A stretch of DNA of 48,293 bases, from the NCBI GenBank assembly GCA_964469505.1, contig CAYXZO010000015.1:1-48293 (forward strand), in the 5' to 3' direction. Below are positions 1 through 7,942 of this stretch, piece by piece. The notes under the pieces are model-generated. The model ran no database searches. It saw only the letters and a list, made by a program, of their open reading frames with translations, and was not told the origin of the DNA. A program made the position numbers and the translations under genes. Source of the DNA: CAYXZO01 sp964469505. Lineage in GTDB: Bacteria; Fidelibacterota; UBA8477; JABMPR01. Each line of letters begins with the position of its first letter. The stretch's first letter is position 1.

Positions 1-54
1 TGATGTATAAAACTGGATATCGACGGGATATAAGGACTTAAAGAGCAGCGAATG

Positions 55-309
55 CTAATAAACCTCTTTCCTATGTCCAATTTTTAATATGTGTATTTTC
101 TTCGATTCCCAATCAACATCGAATAGTACTCTATAATTTCCAATCCTGAGCCGGTAATCAGCCACCGGGTGGTTTTTTAAGTGTTTTATGTCTCCAATGG
201 CTGGAAAATTCCTTAACTGTTCTATTCCCTCTTTAATTCTCGGCAGATTTTTAGGAACTATCTTTCTTAAATCTTTAAGGACACTTCTAGCATAAACCAG
301 TTCAAACAT
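55..309 (-). CDS. RelE/ParE-family toxin of a type II toxin-antitoxin pair
   Basis: 84-residue basic protein of the size and pattern of RelE/ParE toxins. The N-terminus (FELVYARSVLKDLRK) gives the first strand and helix. The central YRLRIGNYRVLF strand and the closing IGHRKEVY strand are the family's signature. RelE members usually cleave mRNA on the ribosome and ParE members inhibit gyrase; the sequence does not tell which applies. The gene starts inside the end of the antitoxin gene (8-bp overlap), the usual antitoxin-first arrangement with translational coupling. Base composition is more AT-rich than the metabolic genes to the right, as is common for mobile stress modules. Confidence 0.85.
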   Translation of the reverse strand: MFELVYARSVLKDLRKIVPKNLPRIKEGIEQLRNFPAIGDIKHLKNHPVADYRLRIGNYRVLFDVDWESKKIHILKIGHRKEVY

Positions 310-496
310 TCAACTCATTCCAGATATCATCGTGGCTCAGAACGTCTCCCTGTTTTATCTCTTTTCTTCTTTCCTCTATTTCTTTTCTGATTTTGTTATA
401 CTTGGACTGGTTCAACAATAATTTTAAGAAATAATTAACTTTTTCCTTATCACTCTTATCCAATTTTTCAAGCAGTTTTATCTCCGTTTGACTCAT
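302..496 (-). CDS. Antitoxin partner of the RelE/ParE toxin
   Basis: Small charged protein of about 64 residues, mostly helical by eye and rich in Lys and Glu. It ends in an acidic/hydrophobic segment (LSHDDIWNELNV), typical of the toxin-wrapping tail of an antitoxin. No clear DNA-binding fold (MazE, RHH or HTH) is visible, so the family is not assigned; the role rests on the overlap with the toxin gene. The ATG at 496 is chosen because GAGAGG lies four bases upstream. An ATG at 508 and a GTG at 514 are in frame but have no better ribosome-binding site. Confidence 0.7.
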   Translation of the reverse strand: MSQTEIKLLEKLDKSDKEKVNYFLKLLLNQSKYNKIRKEIEERRKEIKQGDVLSHDDIWNELNV

Positions 497-514
497 ATCG
501 CCTCTCATTCCCAC

Positions 515-698
515 CGCAAACGTTTATTTAACCCTTTCGTCCCTGGCTAGTTTATATGATTACATCCTGGAGACAAATTAAAATTCCAAAAACCTTTTTG
601 CTCAATAGCATTTCCAAACACAACTAACAGCAAATCACAATTGTGAAAATCATTCACATTCCGCTTCATTCACCTCAGTTCATTTTAAACCTATGCCC
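515..698. other. AT-rich intergenic region
   Basis: No gene is seen here. It separates the acyl-CoA synthetase stop from the toxin-antitoxin pair. It holds a perfect 12-bp palindrome, TCACAATTGTGA, at 635-646, which could be an operator. No convincing promoter with both hexamers was found. Confidence 0.5.
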
Positions 699-2543
699 TC
701 ACTCTATCTCATACCTCACCACAAACGGCTTCATCCGCTCCTGGATGGCCTGGGTGAGGCGCTCGCGGTCAGCTTCATCGGGTAATTTGAACTTGACGTA
801 GGTACCATGGACAGGATGGGGACCGACTTCAACCTCAACCTTTTCCGGTAAATCAGCCAGTAGCTCAGAGAACGCCCGCCGGGCTGCATCCCAACGTAGA
901 GCCGGTTTGAAAATTTTACCCACCGGGGTGACATCGATCTGGGGCACAATGTAGATTTCCTTGGGCAAAGCCGCCCGCTCGGCGATTTTCTCGGCCAGAT
1001 AGCTTTTCAACTCCCCTTCACTGACGCTTTCTCCCGGTTTCAAAGTCACGTACGCCACGGGCACTTCTCCAGCATAAGCGTCAGGCTTACCCACCGCTGC
1101 CGCTAGCGCCACCGCCGGGTGCTCATACAACGGTTCTTCGATCCAGGCCGGATCGATATTATGCCCGCCACGAATGATCAGGTCCTTGGCGCGGCCCGTG
1201 ATCCAGAAATAACCTTCCTGGTCCATACGCCCCAGATCGCCGGTATTGAACCAGCGCTCCTCACCAATCCAGATGCCCTGGTTATGTTCTTCCTGAACAT
1301 AGCCGGGAAAAACATTAGGCCCTTTGATGACGATTATTCCTTGCTCATCGGGTTCCGCATCCCGTACGTAATTGCCCTGTTCATCCAGGATAACCGTTTT
1401 CATGGGTTGGTAGGGAAAACGCAAACCGATGGACCCGACCCGCCGTTCGCCGTCCCGGGGATTAACCGCGCTGGCGCAAGCTCCTTCGGTCAAACCATAG
1501 CCTTCCAGGATCTTAATCCCCGTTTTGCGTTCGAAAGCCCGGAAGGTTTCCACCGGCATGGGCGCGGCGCCACAAATGGCGTACTTCAAAGTGGTCACGT
1601 CAGTACCTTCGGTGGGAACCTGCAGCAGCGCGCTGTAAACGGTGGGCACGGCACTGAAAAAAGTCCCTCGATAATGTTCCACAATGCGGAAGAAATTCTT
1701 AATGACTTCCGGGTCCCGGAATCCTGCCGGCCCCAACAAAACCACCGTGGCTCCCCGAGCGAAGGGCGCCAAGCCCGTCACCAACACGGCATTAACATGG
1801 AAAAGCGGTAGCCCGCAGAGAAAAACGTCTTTGTCCGAAATATCCACCAGTATGTCCATGGCCCAGGCATTGTGAATCTCCATGAAATGGGTATGCTGAG
1901 CCAGTTTGGGCACGCCGGTGGTGCCGCCAGTGTGGAAATAGGCGGCGATGTCATCGGGAGCGATCTTACGCGGAGCTTCCAGGTGATCGGCGGGAAAATC
2001 ATTGATAACGGCGTCATAACTGATAATGCCTCGCTGCGGATCGCCGGGACCGGCCACCTGGACCACTTTCTCCAACGAAGGAACCTTGTCCCTTATCTGC
2101 TCCACTTTATCCCAGATATCCGTGCCGGGTTGCGGTCCTAAAGCCACCAGCACCTTCGTGCCCGCTGCCTTGAGAATACCAGCAATGGCCGCCGGTTGTA
2201 ACAGGGGATTAATGGGGTTGATAATTCCGGCCAGCTCGCCACCCCACAGCAGAAAATGGGTCTGGGGCAGGTTGGGCAGCAGAAAGGAAACCACGTCCCG
2301 AGGACCTATTCCCAACGAATGGAGGAAGTTGGCAGTCTGGTGGATGCGCCCGATTAGCTGAGCGTAAGTCAGGGTGATGGGTTCTTTGTAAGCAGCACCG
2401 TTACGGATAAAATGCAGGGCCGGTCGGTCTTCCCGTCCCTTAGCGCCGGCCAGAATCATTTCATATGTGCTGGAATAAGGAATGGCCTCCTCAATGGGAG
2501 TTTCCTCCAGTTTCTCAATATCCTGAAGCGTGGCGATCCGCAT
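699..2543 (-). CDS. Acyl-CoA synthetase (AMP-forming, ANL superfamily)
   Basis: 614-residue AMP-binding enzyme that would activate a carboxylic acid as an acyl-adenylate and pass it to CoA. Visible motifs are the phosphate loop YFHTGGTTGVPK (about residue 210), GYGLTEG (about 350), the ATP-ribose motif WFNTGDLG and the hinge GRAKDLIIRGG (about 435-460), and the C-terminal catalytic Lys in PVGKIFKPALR. It is longer than most family members and has a roughly 60-residue tail after the catalytic Lys. The substrate is not evident; the mid-chain region resembles medium- or long-chain fatty-acid enzymes. GGGAGG lies six bases before the ATG. It follows an alpha/beta hydrolase by 46 bp, so the two probably share a transcript. 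Confidence 0.9.
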   Translation of the reverse strand: MRIATLQDIEKLEETPIEEAIPYSSTYEMILAGAKGREDRPALHFIRNGAAYKEPITLTYAQLIGRIHQTANFLHSLGIGPRDVVSFLLPNLPQTHFLLWGGELAGIINPINPLLQPAAIAGILKAAGTKVLVALGPQPGTDIWDKVEQIRDKVPSLEKVVQVAGPGDPQRGIISYDAVINDFPADHLEAPRKIAPDDIAAYFHTGGTTGVPKLAQHTHFMEIHNAWAMDILVDISDKDVFLCGLPLFHVNAVLVTGLAPFARGATVVLLGPAGFRDPEVIKNFFRIVEHYRGTFFSAVPTVYSALLQVPTEGTDVTTLKYAICGAAPMPVETFRAFERKTGIKILEGYGLTEGACASAVNPRDGERRVGSIGLRFPYQPMKTVILDEQGNYVRDAEPDEQGIIVIKGPNVFPGYVQEEHNQGIWIGEERWFNTGDLGRMDQEGYFWITGRAKDLIIRGGHNIDPAWIEEPLYEHPAVALAAAVGKPDAYAGEVPVAYVTLKPGESVSEGELKSYLAEKIAERAALPKEIYIVPQIDVTPVGKIFKPALRWDAARRAFSELLADLPEKVEVEVGPHPVHGTYVKFKLPDEADRERLTQAIQERMKPFVVRYEIE

Positions 2544-2589
2544 TTCAATCCCTCCCGTATTAAAACTTTCTTTATCGGATTACTTGCTA

Positions 2590-3393
2590 TTAGCCCTTCA
2601 CGACGGAATGCAGAAACTCCCGCAACTTCTGGTTGGTGAATTCCGGTTGCTCCAGCGCCGCCAGATGGGCAGCGTCAGGAATCACCTCTAAGCGGGCGTT
2701 GGGAAGATTCTGGACCATAAAATCACTCTCCGCCGGCAACCGAGCCTGGTCCAGGGCTCCCCGCATCACCAGGGCAGGAATGGTGATTTTTCCCAGATCG
2801 GCCGATAAATCACTGCGCTGGAAAGTAGCCAGCGCGGCTCGGTACACTCCTTCTACGTCCAACTGGCGGAATTTCTCTTTCCAATGCGCCACCAATTCAG
2901 GTTTCTGTTGCTGAGTGGTCGGCGCGAAAAATAGGTTGATGAGCTTGTCCATCACCTGGTCAATCATACCGGCCCGCACTGCTTGGGCCAATCCCAGATA
3001 AGCTTGTTGCAAGGCGGGCACTTCCCCCTGAGCGGTGGTATCCATCAGAGTGAGGGAAGCCACGCGCTCGGGGTATTTCAAAGCCAGCCGCAGGCCTAAC
3101 ATACCACCTAGGGAAAGTCCCACCCAGTGGACCTTATCCACCTGCAACTCGTCTAGCAGGGGAATGAAATCTTCCACCATTTCTTCTATCGTCCAATTCT
3201 CGTGGGATGGGTAACCTGAGCGGCCATGGCCCCGGGTATCTACATTGATGGTGAAAAACTCATCCGCCAGACCTTCGGCCTGAGCCGCGAACATCTCCCG
3301 GTCACATACCAGGCTGTGTGAGAACAGAACTGCCGGGCCTTCACCGGCAGTTTCATAATGCAGACTAAAGCCATTCACCTGAACGTCGGGCAT
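2590..3393 (-). CDS. Alpha/beta hydrolase (3-oxoadipate enol-lactonase-like)
   Basis: 267-residue single-domain alpha/beta hydrolase. The nucleophile elbow is GLSLGG with Ser about 94, the oxyanion region follows SHSLVCD, the acid is in MRGALD and the His is in PDAAHLAALEQP. The DTRGHGRSG segment is typical of the enol-lactonase/haloperoxidase-like group (PcaD relatives). No other beta-ketoadipate gene is present, so PcaD activity should not be assumed. An esterase or thioesterase working with the downstream acyl-CoA synthetase is equally plausible. GGAGG lies ten bases upstream of the ATG. Confidence 0.85.
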   Translation of the reverse strand: MPDVQVNGFSLHYETAGEGPAVLFSHSLVCDREMFAAQAEGLADEFFTINVDTRGHGRSGYPSHENWTIEEMVEDFIPLLDELQVDKVHWVGLSLGGMLGLRLALKYPERVASLTLMDTTAQGEVPALQQAYLGLAQAVRAGMIDQVMDKLINLFFAPTTQQQKPELVAHWKEKFRQLDVEGVYRAALATFQRSDLSADLGKITIPALVMRGALDQARLPAESDFMVQNLPNARLEVIPDAAHLAALEQPEFTNQKLREFLHSVVKG

Positions 3394-3434
3394 ACTCGTC
3401 TAGCCTCCGATTTAATGTCCTGCAGTATGTATGG

Positions 3435-3465
3435 TTGCTTTTTACGGCTTCAGCGCAAAAAGCAA
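3435..3465. repeat. Inverted repeat between the membrane-protein and hydrolase genes
   Basis: TTGCTTTTT at 3435-3443 is matched perfectly by AAAAAGCAA at 3457-3465 across 13 bases. It starts three bases after the stop of the 3469-3996 gene. Neither strand has a U-tract after the stem, so it is not a standard terminator. It may protect an mRNA end between cistrons. Confidence 0.5.
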
Positions 3466-3468
3466 TAA

Positions 3469-3996
3469 TTACATTTGGTGCAACCCCACAAGGTGATCTC
3501 TGCGTAAAGCCACCGGGGGACCTATTATTTCTTGCAATAGTACAGCCGCCGCCAGAGGATTGTGAGTACGCAGTATTTCCTGCAACTCTTGCAGCGTGGT
3601 GATTTCTTTCTCCTCAACCACGGTGCTGGCTTTGCCCACTGTTGTACGAGTACCTTCCTGAAAAATTGGTGAGGGCATTTCAGAGGGTTGAGTTTTTTGC
3701 TCTTCAACTGGTTGGGCGGATTCAGATGGAAGAGGTGGTTTTGCAGGAGGAACGGGTTCGGCATTCAGAACTTGAGGTTCGGGGGCCGGCTCTTCCGTTT
3801 CCGGCAGCTCCCCTTCCAACGCCTTCAGCAAACTTTCCAGGGAGAACCTACCGGGGGGCTTCTTGGCCGGACGCTCGGTTGGTGTGTGAGGCCCCGAGGG
3901 GCGATTTTTTTGCTCCGCTGCCTCACGCTTCCGTTGTATCAGACTGCTTACCAGCAGATAGATGATAAGAAGGACTATCCAGCCGAGGCTGTCCAT
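3469..3996 (-). CDS. Small membrane-anchored protein with Pro/Glu-rich linker, unknown function
   Basis: 175-residue protein that I do not recognise. It opens with one hydrophobic helix (about residues 3-20, LGWIVLLIIYLLVSSL) followed by positive charge, as in a type I signal anchor with the rest in the cytoplasm. Next come a Pro/Glu-rich low-complexity stretch (about 30-115) and a short helical C-terminus (about 130-165) around TLQELQEILRTHNPLAAAVLLQEIIGPP. That tail may be a docking module. A perfect TATAAT lies at 4009-4014, only 12 bases before the ATG, and there is no clear ribosome-binding site. The mRNA leader may therefore be very short. Confidence 0.6.
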   Translation of the reverse strand: MDSLGWIVLLIIYLLVSSLIQRKREAAEQKNRPSGPHTPTERPAKKPPGRFSLESLLKALEGELPETEEPAPEPQVLNAEPVPPAKPPLPSESAQPVEEQKTQPSEMPSPIFQEGTRTTVGKASTVVEEKEITTLQELQEILRTHNPLAAAVLLQEIIGPPVALRRDHLVGLHQM

Positions 3997-4053
3997 TATA
4001 CGGCTCTGATTATAATCGTATCAATAACCATTGTTGTACCGCAGTTCTGGATT

Positions 4054-4088
4054 GGGAGACCGGAGGCCGGAGGTTGGAGGACGGAGAC
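4054..4088. repeat. Heptanucleotide tandem repeat, five units
   Basis: Five consecutive 7-base units of pattern NGGAGRN: GGGAGAC, CGGAGGC, CGGAGGT, TGGAGGA and CGGAGAC. They fill exactly 35 bp in a non-coding gap. A related heptad array lies at 37186-37213 in the opposite orientation. Confidence 0.7.
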
Positions 4089-4231
4089 CAAAAGCGGGCA
4101 ACAGGAGAATGAAAAGACTGTATAAGACTCCGAGCCATGCCCCCAGCAACTCCGTGGTTTCTTTCTTTTGGACTTGGTACCTGGAAGTTGGAATTTCATG
4201 AAAAAGGTCTAACCGTTAGTTCCTGGTTGCG

Positions 4232-5209
4232 TCATTTTTTCTCCTTGCCGGTAGTACCGCCAGCCAGCTTATCGCGCATTGCGGTATCGGCCTGGATATT
4301 CTGCAGGCGGTAATAATCCATCACTCCCAGATGACCCTCACGGAAAGCTTCGGCGATGGCTTTAGGGATTTCAGCCTCGGCTTCCACCACTTTAGCACGC
4401 ATCTCCTGCACCTTGGCTCGCATCTCCTGCTCCAGCGCTACCGCCATGGCCCGACGTTTCTCAGCCAGGGCCTGGGCGATGTTCTTATCGGCGTTGGCCT
4501 GATCCATTTGCAATTGGGCGCCGATATTCTTACCCACATCCACATCGGCGATATCGATGGAGAGAATTTCAAACGCCGTACCCGAATCCAGCCCTTTGGC
4601 CAGTACATTCTTGGAAATGATATCGGGATTTTCCAGCACTTCCTTATGGGTTGTGGAAGAGCCGATGCCGCTCACAATACCTTCACCAACTCGGGCGATG
4701 ACCGTTTCTTCTCCAGCTCCCCCCACCAGGCGTTCGATATTGGCTCGAACCGTTACTCGAGCGATACAGAATAGCTGGATGCCGTCTTTAGCCACCGCAG
4801 AGACCCGGGGGGTTTCAATCACCCGGGGGTTGACGCTCATTTTCACCGCATCCAACACGTCCCTACCGGCTAAATCGATGGCGGCGGCTCGCTGGAACGG
4901 TAAGGGAATATTGGCCTTATCGGCGGAAATCATGGCCAGCACTACCCGTTCCACGTTACCACCGGCCAAGTAATGGGCTTCCAACTGCTCGGAGGTGATA
5001 TCCAAACCGGCTTTGCGGGCGTTGATCAAAGCCCCGACAATCAGCGGGGGTGGAATCCGCCGCAAGCGCATACCAATGAGGGTGAACAAACTGATGTACA
5101 CCCGCGCGGCGGCGGCGCTGATCCATAATCCCACCGGTATGAAATAGAAAAACAGAAAAATGAAAGCTAATAAGCCGATGAGTAAAAAGATTAAAGGCAA
5201 AGTATCCAT
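4232..5209 (-). CDS. floA: Flotillin-like protein FloA
   Basis: 325 residues, close to the usual FloA length (about 330). It has an N-terminal membrane hairpin (about 5-45), a conserved SPFH-like core, and a helical C-terminus rich in Ala/Glu/Lys with the near-duplicate EMRAKVQEMRAKV before AEAEIPKAIAEAFREGHLG, the FloA hallmark. FloA scaffolds functional membrane microdomains. It follows the nfeD gene by five bases; the nfeD-floA pair (yqeZ-yqfA in Bacillus) is widely conserved, which supports both calls. AGGAG lies nine bases before the ATG. Confidence 0.93.
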   Translation of the reverse strand: MDTLPLIFLLIGLLAFIFLFFYFIPVGLWISAAAARVYISLFTLIGMRLRRIPPPLIVGALINARKAGLDITSEQLEAHYLAGGNVERVVLAMISADKANIPLPFQRAAAIDLAGRDVLDAVKMSVNPRVIETPRVSAVAKDGIQLFCIARVTVRANIERLVGGAGEETVIARVGEGIVSGIGSSTTHKEVLENPDIISKNVLAKGLDSGTAFEILSIDIADVDVGKNIGAQLQMDQANADKNIAQALAEKRRAMAVALEQEMRAKVQEMRAKVVEAEAEIPKAIAEAFREGHLGVMDYYRLQNIQADTAMRDKLAGGTTGKEKK

Positions 5210-5214
5210 AAGAC

Positions 5215-6585
5215 TTATACTCCTGTTTGTTGAGTAATATCCACGGGCTCCACGATTACCCGTGGCCCGTTAACTTCTATGACTTTAATGCGGGTGCCGG
5301 GATTGACCCACTCGCCCAAGGTAACAACATCGATTCTACGTTTCCCGATACGGGCAATCCCTGCCGGCCGCAATTTGGTAATCGTAACACCTTCTTGACC
5401 AACCAGCTCTTCCAGCCCCAGGTCCATCGAATAGCCGTCCTCACGATTTTCCTGTTCCGCCAGGCTGATGCGGCGCCAGACACGTGAGCTGGCCATACCT
5501 CTGGCCAGAACCACTACTCCCACTATGCCACCGGCGATGGAGATGGTAAGCCCCAGAAGAGCCATATTAATCTCTTTGGGCGTGGGCGTTTCTGGCACCA
5601 GCATTCTGAAAAGTCCATACAGCATAACGAATATTCCTCCGATACCCACCACGCCAAACCCGGGGATGGCTAGTAATTCAATGACCAGCATAGCCACTCC
5701 GACGAGCATTATCAACAGATCGGTTATACTCGCCAGATCGGCGATGATGGAGGTGGAGAAAAAGAGAACCAGCGCCAGTAGTCCCAGAGACCCAGGAACT
5801 CCCCAGCCGGGACTTTGTAACTCAAATAGCAAGCCTAAAAAACCCAGGGTCATCAAAAGGGAACTTACGATGGGGTTGGTAAGGAACCTGACGATTTGTT
5901 CCGACCAGGTGGGTTTCAGCATCACCACTTCACCGTGGTGCCAGCCGTAATGCTTCAGAATTTCACTAAGGCTGTTCATTTCGTAGTCGGCCATGTGGTA
6001 CTTCAAAGCCGTTCTAGTGCGTAAAGTCAATAATTTACCGGGTTGAGCCCCTTCCACGTCCGTTAAGAACAAAGTATCGCCGGGAGCCACTACCAGGGTA
6101 TCGATATCTAGACTTTCATCTACCATAGCCATGGCAATACGTCCATTGCGCCCCTTAGCTTCCGCCGTAGCCGCCATTTCCTCCCGCATATAAGATTGGG
6201 CCTTTTCACTGGCCTTGTTCATCTTGATATCCACCACGGTGGTTGCCCCCAAGGTGGCTCCTTTCACCATAATGATGGTATCACAGGCCAAACTGATCAG
6301 CGCTCCAGCGGAAATGGCTCGCGCGTTGATAAAGGCAATAGTTAATAGATCCGATTTAAGCAGCGCATCCCGGATTTCGGTAGCGGCATCCACGCGCCCG
6401 CCAAAAGTGTCCACGTCTAGAATAATGGCCTTGCCGCCTTTTTTGTTTAATCCCTCTACCTCCCGGGAGATAAAATGCGCCAATCCCATATCGATGGTGC
6501 CCTGCACCGGAATGACATACACCTGCCCGTGAGCCGCCACCCCCCACAGCAGGCAAAAATAGAAAACTACCCGGAGTAGCTTCAT
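5215..6585 (-). CDS. NfeD-family membrane-bound ClpP-class serine protease
   Basis: 456-residue long-form NfeD protein. A signal peptide (about 1-20) precedes a SppA/ClpP-like protease domain with the presumed nucleophile Ser92 in ARAISAGALIS; a Lys-containing stretch about 124-128 is the likely dyad partner. Four or five membrane helices follow (about 235-370), then a soluble C-terminal NfeD OB-fold domain (about 390-450, GQEGVTITKLRPAGIARIGK). The family cleaves hydrophobic membrane-protein segments such as stomatin tails. FloA directly downstream is the expected partner. AAGGTGG precedes the ATG but lies within an inverted repeat described separately. Confidence 0.92.
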   Translation of the reverse strand: MKLLRVVFYFCLLWGVAAHGQVYVIPVQGTIDMGLAHFISREVEGLNKKGGKAIILDVDTFGGRVDAATEIRDALLKSDLLTIAFINARAISAGALISLACDTIIMVKGATLGATTVVDIKMNKASEKAQSYMREEMAATAEAKGRNGRIAMAMVDESLDIDTLVVAPGDTLFLTDVEGAQPGKLLTLRTRTALKYHMADYEMNSLSEILKHYGWHHGEVVMLKPTWSEQIVRFLTNPIVSSLLMTLGFLGLLFELQSPGWGVPGSLGLLALVLFFSTSIIADLASITDLLIMLVGVAMLVIELLAIPGFGVVGIGGIFVMLYGLFRMLVPETPTPKEINMALLGLTISIAGGIVGVVVLARGMASSRVWRRISLAEQENREDGYSMDLGLEELVGQEGVTITKLRPAGIARIGKRRIDVVTLGEWVNPGTRIKVIEVNGPRVIVEPVDITQQTGV

Positions 6586-6587
6586 GG

Positions 6588-6615
6588 TTAACCCACCTTC
6601 ATATACATGGGTTAA
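6588..6615 (-). promoter_or_regulatory. Inverted repeat covering the nfeD ribosome-binding site
   Basis: Perfect 8-bp arms, TTAACCCA at 6588-6595 and TGGGTTAA at 6608-6615, with 12 bases between them. Read on the minus strand, the repeat ends two bases before the nfeD ATG, and AAGGTGG sits at the loop-stem border. It could be an operator or an RNA hairpin that limits ribosome access. Confidence 0.45.
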
Positions 6616-6728
6616 AATTAGCCCATCACGCCGCTAATGAAAACGGAATATTGGACTTACCGATGGGAAAACTCCTATCCGACAGGTGACAGAAAAAACC
6701 TGAGAACGGAACGACTATTGTCAGATAA

Positions 6729-7481
6729 TTACCAGGCTTTAACCAGCTCCATTACAATGGGGCCGTATTTGGTCTGGGATTCTATCCGTCGTGGCAAATG
6801 TGGTTTATTGTAATCCAACATAAGGTAGAGCTTTACTTCATGCTTTTCCGCTTTGCGGCTGCGGGCAATGGGTTCTAACCGGAAAACTTTGTATTTGCTC
6901 CGGAAGCGTCCTAACTGGGTTACTTCCTCCACCACCAAACGCAACAACCCGACTGAACGCCCATCCAAGAACGGGTACCGCAAGGTATCTCCCACCCGGA
7001 GTTCCGTATTCTGAAGTTGGCGCAGAAGTGAAGGTAAATCCAACAGTTCGGCGGGAACCGGTTGATCTTTACGAGGCGGGTTCCACTCCCATCCACGAGG
7101 TGTGAGTTGCGCCTGATAGCGCCGGTGGTACCGACCTTGGTGATAGGCTCGTAAGTGTTGCACCAGCCGCCCTTTCTTAATATCCCAAACTCCGGCTACC
7201 GTGTCACGTAGCTGCCAGAGGGCATTCAACCAGCCAGCCGAAGTAAAAAACATTGTACCAATGCGGAGTGAATCCCGCCTGACATAATCAATCTGGGCCT
7301 TACCGGCTGAGATGAAACGGTACTTAATTCTGAAACGCAAATGGTCAACCGTCTCGCCCTTGTTGTCAGCACCCCGGACAGCAGTCAATAACCAGAAAAG
7401 CAGACTTAATCCGACCATCATCTTTAGCCAACCCGCTGCGGGGGTGGTCTTAGACATTGAGACTGTGATTTCAGATTTCAT
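6729..7481 (-). CDS. DUF3108-domain exported protein
   Basis: 250-residue protein with an N-terminal hydrophobic segment (about 20-37, MMVGLSLLFWLLTAVRG), probably a signal peptide. A beta-rich domain of the DUF3108 type follows. Family features are the opening LRFRIKYRFISAGKAQID, the central LPSLLRQLQN stretch, LRVGDTLRYPFLDG and the end LDYNKPHLPRRIESQTKYGPI. DUF3108 proteins are periplasmic or outer-membrane-associated and of unknown function. The gene is divergent from gtrA (39 bp) and 143 bp upstream of nfeD. The ATG at 7481 has only a weak AGGTG before it; the ATG at 7457 is an alternative. Confidence 0.8.
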   Translation of the reverse strand: MKSEITVSMSKTTPAAGWLKMMVGLSLLFWLLTAVRGADNKGETVDHLRFRIKYRFISAGKAQIDYVRRDSLRIGTMFFTSAGWLNALWQLRDTVAGVWDIKKGRLVQHLRAYHQGRYHRRYQAQLTPRGWEWNPPRKDQPVPAELLDLPSLLRQLQNTELRVGDTLRYPFLDGRSVGLLRLVVEEVTQLGRFRSKYKVFRLEPIARSRKAEKHEVKLYLMLDYNKPHLPRRIESQTKYGPIVMELVKAW

Positions 7482-7520
7482 TTCACCTGGGCAATTAACG
7501 GTGGTGACCTAAATTTCGTT

Positions 7521-7928
7521 GTGGTTCAGCGCACATCTCAGCGATTGTTTTATTTCTCCCTGGCAGGACTCTCAGGAGTCGTGGTGAATATGGCGGCATT
7601 GTGGTTTCTGGTGCAGACACTTCATTTTCCTTATCTGCTGGCTTCCCCTTTCGCCATTCAAACGGCTATCCTCAACAATTTCATCTGGAACGATCGTTTC
7701 ACCTGGCGCGATCGAGTACAAGGTTCAGGACTGCCCTCGTGGTGGCACCGGCTTTTGAAATTCAGTCTGGTCAGCTGGATTGCCGGAGGGGTCAACTGGC
7801 TGTTATTGGCGACGTTTGTAGAATTATTGGGAATACACTACCTAGTATCAAATCTATTGGCCATCGTCTTGGCAGCCGCCATCAACTACTTTCTCAACGA
7901 TCGCTGGACTTTCCGCCCCTCATCCTGA
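7521..7928 (+). CDS. GtrA-family membrane protein
   Basis: 135 residues with four predicted membrane helices, the standard size and layout of GtrA-like proteins. Family motifs are the first-helix FSLAGLSGVVVNMAALWFL, the loop NNFIWNDRFTWR and the C-terminal AINYFLNDRWTF. GtrA-like proteins are thought to help flip or present undecaprenyl-linked sugars for glycosylating surface polymers. The start is GTG. It is the only plus-strand gene in the first 28 kb and converges on the ABC exporter with 14 bp between stops, so it looks inserted between two minus-strand blocks. Confidence 0.88.
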   Translation: MVQRTSQRLFYFSLAGLSGVVVNMAALWFLVQTLHFPYLLASPFAIQTAILNNFIWNDRFTWRDRVQGSGLPSWWHRLLKFSLVSWIAGGVNWLLLATFVELLGIHYLVSNLLAIVLAAAINYFLNDRWTFRPSS

Positions 7929-7942
7929 TCTGGAGTTAGGAT

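Noticed and set aside
635..646. TCACAATTGTGA palindrome as an operator of the toxin-antitoxin pair
   Set aside because: It lies about 140 bp before the antitoxin start without a promoter nearby. It is listed only as part of the intergenic region.
1119..1811. 230-codon plus-strand frame opposite the acyl-CoA synthetase
   Set aside because: It is antisense to a fully conserved AMP-binding enzyme and shows no domain or start signal of its own. Long antisense frames are expected in moderate-GC coding DNA.
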